Positions 54,801-62,594 of a stretch of 64,000 nucleotides of DNA are shown here, one piece after another. The translations under genes were made by a program, and so were the position numbers. The notes beneath the pieces were generated by a model that did not search any database, was not told where the DNA came from, and worked only from the letters and a program-made list of their open reading frames with translations. Source of the stretch: Nematostella vectensis (lineage: Eukaryota; Cnidaria; Anthozoa; Actiniaria; Edwardsiidae); assembly GCF_932526225.1 (NCBI RefSeq), contig NC_064039.1:1822001-1886000 (forward strand), in the 5' to 3' direction. Position 1 is the stretch's first letter; each line of letters starts with the position of its first letter.

Positions 54801-57800
54801 CCAACATTAAACAAAGGAATCCCAATAACCCTTCCCTCGATGCTGACTTCTCGATTCTTGGACTAGTGGATTTCATTAAGGACTTCGATGCTTCACAGGT
54901 ATAAAGCCAAAACTCCAACAAAGTAGCTGATTCTAATCTCCATATACTACTAGAAAAGCTGCAATGCGCTGCTAAATAAAGACGACATCGATTATAACTG
55001 GGAAGGGTCCGTCTACTCTTTAATTTCGTGTAGTCTTTTTATTCAGGATTACTTCCAGTACAAGATTGAAGCCGACGGCAGAAATCAATTTGGTGGAATT
55101 TGGGACGCTCCTCTCTCTTACTCATTTCTGTCGGCCTGCGATAAACAGACCAAGGTGAAGCTTGTTGAGCCCTTTAATAACCTTCCCAATGATAGCAGAT
55201 TGAACAAGATAATGCCACGTCTTGGCCTTGCACCGAATATTTTCCTGACGAGCGCATCAGACTTTCAAGACCTCTCCGGATCTCTGATCTACAACACAGA
55301 CGAGAATTACTCCGCATCCTACCTCCCTGGCGTCAAACCCAACCCTGGAGTGGTCCGGTACTGGATAAGAGAGGGATCGAGGTAGCTACACAATTATTCA
55401 TGAAATATCTTTTCCATGCATTTTATATCTTACCGTGGAGTGATCCGGTACTGGATACGCCAAGAGAAAGCCACTTTCGATCAGCTTAACATTTTTGTTA
55501 ATGATTCAATAGCACTTGCCACGCCCCAAACGTTAACAGTGTCTAGAACTTGTTAACACCTGATTTCCATGTTATCAGGAAATCGTGTAATGAAATCAAG
55601 CTCCACGGTGTGCGAAAAGGGCGTTCTTACGAAGATGGGTACTACATGGCCACCTTACTGGGCCACGCCCAGTACCTCCCTGTCTACTGCGACATGACGT
55701 CAGAGCCTGGTGCCTTCACCCTCCTCGTCACCAGTCGACACAACAACTGGACGCGTGAGCAGGTCCCTGCAAGGTAAAACTTTTTGAATGGTTTATTTTT
55801 AGGTATTCGGTCTTGACTTACAAAGTGGAACGTTTCTCGCCCAGGAACGAGATGAGACCTTCTTTGAGCAGAGATTACTCCATCCTCAAATACGGAGATA
55901 AGATCAGAGACCTGGGTAACAATGCCACCTTTGAGTACAAGCTGGACGCCAATCAGAGAGGGCACTGGGGCGGAGTCTGGGTCGCACCTCGTCACTACAG
56001 GTAGGAGACATATCACCTGCAGGTATATGTGTTTAAAAATATATATTTTTATTTCGGCTTTTATTATAAAGAACTTATTTAAAGTAATATGTAAGATCTA
56101 AGGTTTTTTATTTATTCTTAAATTCGAAGCTTCCTGGGAACAAGCTCGGGTCTGACAGACGTCCGATTGATCCAGCGGTTTGATGTGTGGGACCATACTT
56201 GGTGGAAAGGAATTGGCAACCGAATGCCATGGTTTGACAAGAATGGCAACCATAAGAAAGCTCTGTTGACAACGGCAGGCAGCGCCACCTACTACCCCGT
56301 AGGATCTATCCTCTGGGGAGGTACGGACCAAAATCCGGCACAGTGGATGAGGTTTGGCGGGATGTTTGACCCGGGCGTCATCTGGTACTGGGTGAACGAA
56401 GATGACTGCGACGCCAACAGGCAGCCCGGTATGTTACTTTCCGATGAATGACAGTCGAGAAAAATATGCATTTACTGCGTGTCTGATTTTCTGATGTTAC
56501 TCACCAAAAGTTCTGAAACAAATGCTACCCATGCGTGACAAAGTATGTTTTATTAAGGCGTATTAACACGCCCTTGTTTGTCGGGCCGATTATCGGACAG
56601 AGAATTAATCAGCTGTAAATTGTGGACGATAAAGTGAACTTTTTACCGTTGACGGTGTTCTTTCTCAGTGAAGCTCTTGCGTGTTATGTTGTGACGTAAT
56701 TTGTAGTAACACAGTAACCCCATTTTTTCCACAGTTGATGGCGGTCTATCTGAGTGGAGTTCTTGGGACAAGTGTGACAAGCTCTGTGCCGATGGACAAC
56801 AAAGAAGACATCGCAGCTGTACCAACCCCAAACCGAGATGTGGAGGAAAAGACTGCACGGCGCTGAACCTGCCAACAACTGAAACAAAGGCCTGCTACTC
56901 ATGCGATGGTTAGTACGCTATCCTAAAGTGATATTCCTAAATAAGAAGGGTAAGGAGGGCTGCCGTTGTTGAGATTCATACTAACTACATCACTGCATTT
57001 ACCCAGAGAGTCCAATCCAGAGCTCTGGCGGGTATTGTATCCAGCCTCGTAGCGGAGACTGTTCTCCTGCTGAAGGAAGTGACCTGATCTTCCATAAAGC
57101 TGATGTCAACTGCAGCGCGACATACATGAACTTTGTGATCGATTCCGATGGTATCATTCACCACAAGTGCAGTGGAAAAGTCATCTGCCCGGACGGTAAG
57201 TATAGCCCCAGCTATCTTTTTAACAGTGGGGAAAACTTATGTCATCTGCCCGGACGGTAAGTATAGCCCCAGCTATCTTTTTAACAGTGGGGAAAACTTA
57301 TGTCATCTGCCCGGACGGGAAGTATAGCCCCACCTATCTTTTTAACAGTGGGGAAAACTAATGTCATCTGCCCGGACGGGAAGTATAGCCCCACCTATCT
57401 TTTTAACAGTGAGGGTCAGGCATTTTGTGGAAGAACTACCTTTTGTAAAAGTAGGGAGAATTCTAAATTAGTAGGGTCCCCGTATGGTCTTTTGCGAGCA
57501 CTTTCGAGCTTCCGAGCACCCCGTTTTTTATGCGAGACATTTTAAGGCGGAAAAAATTGCGCGAGCATGCGAGCACGGCGGTCGTGGTTGAGACGACCTC
57601 GCTGGTCACTAAATAGAGAGACGTTCGAGGATGGCCACTAAATAGAGAGACGTTCGAGGATGGCCACTAAATAGAGAGACGTTCGAGGATGGCCACTAAA
57701 TAGAGAGACGTTTGAGGATGGCCACTAAATAGAGAGACGTTTGAGGATGGCCACTAAATAGAGAGACGTTTGAGGATGGCCACTAAATAGAGAGACGTTT

Positions 57801-59145
57801 GAGGATGGCCACTAAATAGAGAGACGTTTGAGGATGGCCACTAAATAGAGAGACGTTTGAGGATGGCCACTAAATAGAGAGACGTTTGAGGATGGCCACT
57901 AAATAGAGAGACGTTTGAGGATGGCCACTAAATAGAGAGACGTGTGAGGATGGCCACTAAATAGAGAGACGTTTGAGGATGGCCACTAAATAGAGAGACG
58001 TCTGAGGATGGCCACTAAATAGAGAGACGTCTGAGGATGGCCACTAAATAGAGAGACGTCTGAGGATGGCCACTAAATAGAGAGACGCACGAGGCTCTGG
58101 AACCAGGGTAGAGGCTGCGGCGCATTCATTAAAGACACGGAGAAACAACCAAGTTTCGCATTTGTTCTTACAAAGAGCCATTTTTTGTTGAAACAATCAG
58201 TTAGTAAAGTGAGTAAAGGCAGTATCGAGGCCTTGAAACACGCCTCCAGAGCGGGATGAGGTAGTGCCGCTTCTTCATTATATTATTCGCCTCGCTATAA
58301 TTAATTATTTCAATTGAAATTGTCCCATTCATAGTAATTATGACCATATATTACCCTGATAGGTGAATGTCGTGTGACTAATTCTATTTGAATATTCTTT
58401 TAGGCAACTGGCCAGGTACCGGACACAAGTTGACGCTAAAGGATTCTTGTCCGGAGGACGTTACCAAGCACAAACGGTAGGAGGACCCTTCAATCTGCAA
58501 AACAAGATATTTGTTTACGCACTGAAAGTTTAACTAGGGGGAAATACATTCAGCTCTGAAGAAGTCTTATTAAAGACGAGAATTTGGCAGAGTCGAATAC
58601 CAGTTTTTAGCGTATCGGTACAGAAATAAAATATATACCATTCGCATAGAGCGTAACTTGATAACCTACCGAACCTTGCGTCAGATGGAATCTACTCTTT
58701 ATGGTAGTTTCATCATGCTTTTTTATTATTACAGACGTCCAAGCGGATCATTACAAAACATCAGGAACAACAATTGCGTCCATCCTAACGGAGGCTGGCC
58801 TGGCGAGGGTAGAAACCTTGTTTATTGGGGTGGCTGTGACGAAAGCAGGTTGAGCCTGCGCTTTATTAGGCTCCGTAAGTAAAACACGAATTACAGTTTA
58901 TAGAAGTATGATACGGATAGGATTTGACGATCCTTGAATAGCAAATTACCCCGGTGAATTGTTATCAATTTTTACTTGAATTAAGTTGTGAGGGTGTGCA
59001 TAATGGGTACACGAACCCCGGTGAATCGTTATCAGTTGTTAATTATCAATAATAAATTGTGAGGATGTCCATTGCGAATCTTCCCCGAGCCCAACATCAG
59101 GAGCACTGGTAATGTGTGTTTTTTTGTTCTGCAGAGCGACCGTGA
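44224..59145 (+). CDS. Secreted ADAM-type metalloprotease with disintegrin, F5/8C, TSP1 and fibrinogen-like domains
   Basis: Forty-four exons close in frame to 5,538 nt (1,845 residues): 44224-44296, 44446-44510, 44729-44805, 44924-44990, 45063-45148, 45385-45442, 45577-45640, 45745-45803, 45979-46083, 46175-46246, 46677-46846, 47230-47311, 47408-47489, 47599-47647, 48112-48196, 48370-48438, 48643-48744, 48970-49050, 49411-49464, 49590-49737, 49814-50098, 50251-50382, 50624-50793, 51080-51211, 51280-51346, 51493-51592, 51852-51959, 52122-52197, 52372-52461, 52626-52692, 52754-52936, 53007-53330, 53739-53942, 54036-54194, 54678-54898, 55047-55381, 55579-55773, 55845-56000, 56130-56428, 56735-56908, 57007-57195, 58404-58476, 58735-58874, 59135-59145. 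A signal peptide and no membrane helix imply secretion. All zinc-protease residues are present, so it should be an active extracellular protease with adhesive and lectin-like ancillary domains, acting in matrix or innate defence (inferred). The start ATG at 44224 is chosen for its signal peptide. No close full-length family member is known to me. Confidence 0.88.
45979..48196 (+). other. Reprolysin-type zinc metalloprotease domain
   Basis: Residues about 187-398. The zinc motif HEMGHNFGFGHD covers residues 341-352 (exon 47408-47489), with His341, His345 and His351 as ligands and Glu342 as catalytic base. CIMGG downstream provides the Met-turn, and RVAGFSNCSMEGLKR is the usual ADAM segment before the disintegrin domain. 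The acceptor for exon 48112 is chosen because it alone gives phase and homology; the bases 48061-48111 before it are intron. Confidence 0.92.
47703..47990 (+). repeat. 92-bp minisatellite, three copies
   Basis: Units start GCCCATGCTCATCACGTG or GCCCATGCGCATCACGTG near 47705, 47797 and 47889 in the intron 47648-48111. A related CACGTGTATG-rich stretch occurs at 48758-48900. At 48013-48026 the intron also has GGAGGACAAAGGTAAGT, resembling the exon end and donor at 47647. Confidence 0.9.
48370..49464 (+). other. Disintegrin domain
   Basis: Residues about 399-500 in four exons: CGNGIREGNEECDCG, QCCEPHGCRLK, CSDLHHSCCENCQ, LCRAVTNDCDVPEYCPGDS and CPADGYIQDGIAC. Cysteine spacing matches ADAM disintegrin domains. 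An RGD tripeptide is absent; the loop reads AVTNDCDVPEYC, the common XCD type. Confidence 0.92.
49590..51211 (+). other. Circularly permuted F5/8C (discoidin) domain with a Cys-rich domain between its native termini
   Basis: Exon 49590-49737 encodes the C-terminal third of a discoidin domain (TNRNSVV, PKIQARYVRISPQYW, RLEFLGC). Exons 49814-50098 and 50251-50382 encode an unnamed Cys-rich domain. Exons 50624-50793 and 51080-51211 encode the N-terminal two thirds (CIMPLGMRSGAITDSQITAS, EYIQIDLGQ, ETQGRGNWYDWVTAYHLSYS, WTPYTERG). Together the two pieces make one complete domain with little missing or duplicated, in permuted order. The block enters and leaves at phase 0, between the disintegrin end and the Cys-rich CYHGKC exon, so it looks like an insertion into the ADAM Cys-rich region. 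Assembly error or an alternative exon order is possible. Confidence 0.72.
50876..51110 (+). repeat. Degenerate ~55-bp repeat across a 3' splice site
   Basis: About four degenerate units (GTGTCAAGG, GCATTCTAACGTATGATAT, ATACGA, AGTAAAG) run into the start of exon 51080, whose first bases (GAGAGGACTGTGTCGAATAT) align with the AGTAAAGGATTGTGTCAAGG part of the unit. Confidence 0.55.
51280..52692 (+). other. ADAM Cys-rich region and EGF-like segment
   Basis: Residues about 790-958. CYHGKCSETLDTQCRNLWG, GYGTCDATKNTTC, NVQCGQIQC, GTKCDDGKMCVNAEC and the EGF-like CTNQKKCQCEAGYDPSTNC follow the canonical ADAM order after a disintegrin domain. Confidence 0.88.
52754..52936 (+). other. Thrombospondin type 1 repeat 1
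   Basis: Residues 959-1019 in one exon: FGAWSEWTNCSRGCDGG, then RHRFCNSPYPAHGGKDC and CQTKACPG. WxxW and six cysteines are present. Confidence 0.95.
53007..56428 (+). other. Three tandem fibrinogen-related domains
   Basis: Residues about 1020-1650. FReD1 starts at SCRNLQQIA (53007) with CDMTRDGGGWTLLVTS. FReD2 starts at SCMEVQMRG (exon 54036-54194) and continues in 54678-55381 with CDLTSQGGGWTLVATS. FReD3 starts at KSCNEIKLHG (55579) with CDMTSEPGAFTLLVTS, where the usual GGGW is replaced by EPGAF. Each has the W-rich second half with an IWYW, VRYWIREG or IWYWVNE motif. These domains commonly bind acetylated or other sugars in invertebrates; ligand choice here is unknown. Confidence 0.88.
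54172..54600 (+). repeat. ~80-bp repeat copied from an exon end and its 5' splice site
   Basis: The end of exon 54036-54194 with its donor (CATACCAGCTGCAA|GTAAGT) recurs downstream as CATACCAGCTGCAAGTGAGT (about 54265-54285) and CATACCAGCTGCAATTGAGT (about 54347-54367), then more degenerate copies ending AGCAATGAGT, AGCAAGTAAGT and AGCAAGTAAGT. TATCCTAGCTT and the TTTCTCAAGTCTCCTG segment follow in most copies. Confidence 0.85.
56735..56908 (+). other. Thrombospondin type 1 repeat 2
   Basis: Residues about 1651-1708 in one exon: LSEWSSWDKCDKLCADGQQ, then RHRSCTNPKPRCGGKDC. It resembles the first TSP1, so the two flank the fibrinogen-like block. Confidence 0.94.
57175..57420 (+). repeat. 61-bp repeat copied from an exon end and its 5' splice site, four copies
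   Basis: GTCATCTGCCCGGACG|GTAAGT, the end of exon 57007-57195 plus its donor, recurs at 61-bp steps (donor positions near 57196, 57257, 57318, 57379). Copies 1 and 2 keep GTAAGT, copies 3 and 4 have GGAAGT and cannot act as normal donors. Confidence 0.95.
57599..58090 (+). repeat. 29-bp minisatellite, about 17 copies
   Basis: Units of GGATGGCCACTAAATAGAGA followed by GACGTTTGA in the intron 57196-58403. Variation is mostly at the TTTGA/TTCGA/TCTGA position. Confidence 0.95.
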
Positions 59146-59219
59146 AGACTATGCCAAGTTGTGCACCGGAAAGGCTTTCCTTACCAAAAAGAATAGAATA
59201 GTTTAACAGTAAAGACTAG

Positions 59220-59225
59220 AATAAA
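59220..59225 (+). promoter_or_regulatory. Probable polyadenylation signal of the ADAM gene
   Basis: AATAAA 75 bp after the TGA stop. Confidence 0.6.
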
Positions 59226-59609
59226 AATATGCATTCAAATTATAGTATCTGTGTAATTGATTGGCGGGGAAACCATAATTATCACTATTTTGCCGTTTTT
59301 TTTTCATTTAATAAAAGAGGTGTTCTATTGACACCGCTGGCTCTCAGGCACTAGTGATACAGAGGGGCGTTGCCATCTTTTTGCTCTACTGCGAAACCGT
59401 CTTGACGTAAGCAACAAAGCATTTTGTTGTTTTTTATATTAGAAAAACTTGTGGACGAAATTCTTATCTCTCTCTGAATTGAAAGAATGTCATTTTCATT
59501 GTTTAGACTGGTTAAACTTGAAAAGTTGTCACGAATCGTCCAGTGGCACTGCAAGCCACAGATGCAGGGTCGCGCGCCCAAATGACGCACCAGCCATTTT
59601 CATACAAAT

Positions 59610-59615
59610 TTTATT
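59610..59615 (-). promoter_or_regulatory. Probable polyadenylation signal of the homeobox gene
   Basis: AATAAA on the minus strand about 130 bp past the stop codon. Confidence 0.5.
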
Positions 59616-59743
59616 AACTAAAAAAAAGTCGGCCATGGCATGAAGCTAATCAGATTGGTTAATCCATCACTAATAAAGAAGGGCGCTTGTAGAATCATCA
59701 TTTACTATAAACTAATTTACTATAATAACTGCTTTATCAAAAG

Positions 59744-62594
59744 TTAAAAAACATGGAATGGCGCTACGGGACACAGGTATCCCGAGGAGGGATAGGAGGC
59801 CAAGTAGCTGTATCTTTGATCTGTCGTGACGTGGAACTCTCCGGTCGTCCCTGTTGGCGACACTGATGACGATGCGGGAGAGGCGACAAGGTCATCACAT
59901 AAAACTCGAGGCATTGGGAAGTTGCCATAGTAACCGGTGTATGACGTCACTGGGTATGATGGCACCACGTGACTAGCATAAGGGGCGAGCCTGTAGGGGC
60001 TCACAAGTGAATATCTAGCCTGGCGATCTGTGTCCTCTTGGCGCTGTCGCTTCAGCTTCATTCGTCTGTTTTGAAACCACGTCTTCACTTGAGTGTCTGT
60101 GAGTCCAAGTGTGCCGGCCAGTTCACTCCGTTCCTTGCTCCCGAGGTATTTCTGTGACTGGAAGCGTTTCTCGAGTTCGGATATTTGAGATTCTGTGAAT
60201 GCCGTGCGCGGCTTTTTTTTTAGTAGCTCGTATGGACTGGCGCCGACTGGTGAAGAGGCTGTAAATGAGAAGGGAATAATGTCAGTTAGTAATTATTCGC
60301 GCATTAAGAATAGATAGAACTGCAAAGGTTAAAACATAATCAATGCAGTGAATAAGTTGCGAGAATAAGGTCACATAAAATACGACTGTGCAATGATAAT
60401 TAATTATGGCAATAAATTGAAAGAAAGGAGAAAATACGACAAAGTGTAGAATAATGCTCTACTCCCAGTTTCTGGTAGACTCCAGGCAGTGGCCGCTGCC
60501 TTGGCCAACCAACGCTCCCTCGACACAGTTTTGAAACTAAGTTCCTAGAGGCTAGAGCTATTTAGGCTAAAAAGATATGGGACCGTACTCGAGGGAAACG
60601 GAACTTCGAATACTTCACATCCATTAGAAAGGTTCGAGTATTCAAGTGTTCTGCTAAAACCAGCCAAGAGAATTATAAAAATAAGGCCTCATATGAAAGG
60701 CAAATCCAAGAGACATTGATTCTGGTCTCTAGTTAGCTCGAGATCCCGAGTTATAAAATCAGAATATCCAGCTGTTGTAGTTAATTTTGGGTACATATCG
60801 ATCTGACTTCAATGCGTTTGCGTGTGTGTAGTGGCTGTAGTGTAAGCAAGCCTAAACATGCGAGCTGGCGAAAACAGAAAGCATAGCTGTCCCAACTATA
60901 AACACGCTGTTGACACGCCATGTTTGGAGGTGCCGTGAAGTAGTTTATCAGCCCTTTCTCTTTGTGAGCAATGCTATCAAGGGAACCCAACGACCATTTT
61001 CGGTCAAAAATCTGTTCGGAAGCAAGGTCACCTACGGATTTCGAGGTCGGCCTAAAAATGTCTACTTTTTTGGAATTTGTATTTCTACACCACCTATAAA
61101 TCTCGGGAAGAGAGCTGGATCACCTGTGTTTTTCGGAGTTGCCTTTGTTACCACCGTCACCATTTTCGGGAGATTTTTACGTCCGACATGCTTAAAAAAA
61201 GGAACCCTAGTATTTTCGGGAGCGAGTATACAAGGGACATTACCAAGAAATTATCGCTAGGAATTTCGGATGCCTCGGGATGAGTAACTAGATTTTTCGG
61301 ATGGCTGTAATTTCACCTAGCAAATCCGAACAGATAAAAAATATCTAGGAAAGCTCTATATTGTATAAAAATGACTGCAATCGAATAAAAACGGTATCTT
61401 CACTAATTTTAGGCCGGTTGTGAAATTTTCGTCGTTGAGTGCCCCTTGTATGGTCGATAATGATGGTGCTTTGCACGGGCCTTCCGCGCTATGCCCTAAT
61501 TTTGAATTGAAAGTCCATTGTTTTCCTAAAGTACTTACATTTATTATTAACAATCAATAACTTATTGTTTCTCTTTGCAGGTGATTGTAATTAATGTAGC
61601 ATTCATTGTTAGAGAGGTCCCGTTTAAGAATAATCAAGTATGATTCAAAATGCACAATGCACTTTTGCAGTTTGTAGTCTTTCGCGACAATAAATAGCTT
61701 TTTGTAAACAAAAAAGTAGATGAAATCGAAGAAACTTTCATAGTTGAGGAATGCTGAAAATTTACCTCGTTGGATTTAAAAGCTTTTCGGCCGATTTTTT
61801 TATTATTTTATTTTAAAGCAACTATAGAGAAGACAGAGTCTGCCGCCAAATAAAGCATACACCAAGGGTGGTTTTTACGAATTAATAGCATACTTATATA
61901 ATCTATCATCAACCTATCTATTAAACAATTCTATATTGGAATTGACTGCTACCATTTTCACAGAATGTTTTTTTTTCTAAACAATCAGTTTTACCAATAA
62001 TTTTAATTTAAAAAGGACCTTTGCAAGCAAGTACATTCTTCTTATGTATCATATGGAATTTAGAAGACTTGGTTGAGACATTGAAGCAAAACAATACTTG
62101 ATTATGTCAAGACCACCGGTAGCATACCTTTAAGGTGGTATGGGTGAGGCGTGGAGGAATAAAAAAAGTAAATGAGCATAAAGCTGAAGGTATCTTTCAC
62201 ACTTAAAAAACAGACTCGTTTCTTGGCGTTTCGAGCCTTGTCCCTTCGCTGCTCCGATCTTGTGTGGATTTATTTCGCTAAACAACTTTGTGATTAACAG
62301 ACAATTTTTTTCACTAAAAGAAAACGTATAAGTATTTAGTGCCTATGGTTATTTAAAGAATAAACACTCACCCTTGTCGGTGAAGGCCTCTGTAGGCGTA
62401 TCCCGAGGAATCGTATTTGCCTGTGCGCTCAAGACCTTTGAGGTTTTCACATCGGCACGTCTTAAAGCTTGGCCGCCCAGTAGTGTATCACCCATAATGT
62501 ATTTGATTAGGAAAGTAGGCTTCTTTCTTTCGGCGCCTTTACTGGTGACAAATGATGCCTGGTTGTCAAAGTCCTTGTTTTGTTGGTCTTCCAT
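59744..62594 (-). CDS. Homeobox transcription factor, VENT/NK-like (ANTP class)
   Basis: Two exons on the minus strand, 62594-62372 and 60258-59744, give 738 nt (245 residues plus stop); the intron is GT-AG and the split codon resolves cleanly. The homeodomain is residues 88-147 with L16, F20, W48, F49, N51 and R53 all present; helix 3 reads [19 protein letters not shown]. Thr at position 47, KYLGSKER in helix 2 and the LKRQRQ end recall VENT proteins, with BarH/Barx/NK types as alternatives. FLIKYIMG (residues 28-35) resembles an eh1 repressor motif (F-x-I-x-x-I), so a nuclear repressor is inferred. The C-terminus is rich in Tyr, Pro and Ser. The ATG at 62594 is chosen because it precedes MEDQQNKDF; an upstream in-frame ATG at 62648 would add 18 residues. 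Confidence 0.93.
60259..62371 (-). other. Intron of the homeobox gene
   Basis: A 2.1-kb intron. A region at about 61020-61300 has many TTTTTCGG/TTTCGGGAG-like motifs. Short open frames there show no family resemblance. No repeat array or RNA gene seen. Confidence 0.6.

Larger units (their letters stand above)
57007..59145 (+). other. Second copy of the unnamed Cys-rich domain and C-terminus
   Basis: Exons 57007-57195, 58404-58476, 58735-58874 and 59135-59145. The order of motifs (GDCSPAEGSDLIFH, YMNFVIDSDGIIHHKCSGK, CVHPNGGWPGEGRNLVYWGG, CDESRLSLRF) matches the earlier copy at 49814-50382 (CSPHEGSRIVF, YMEFSLDATGILRHTCSGR, CVHPYGAWPGNGRELVLWSG, CDHVRLELWF). I do not recognise a named family; a lectin-like beta fold is a guess. 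The protein ends LQRP with TGA at 59143-59145. Confidence 0.82.
59146..59743. other. Convergent 3' ends of the ADAM and homeobox genes
   Basis: About 600 bp with the 3' UTR of the ADAM gene from the left and of the homeobox gene from the right. No other feature seen. Confidence 0.6.

Noticed and set aside
60910-61283. Two overlapping open frames in the homeobox intron
   Set aside because: No family resemblance, no splice support, and they lie antisense within a clear intron.
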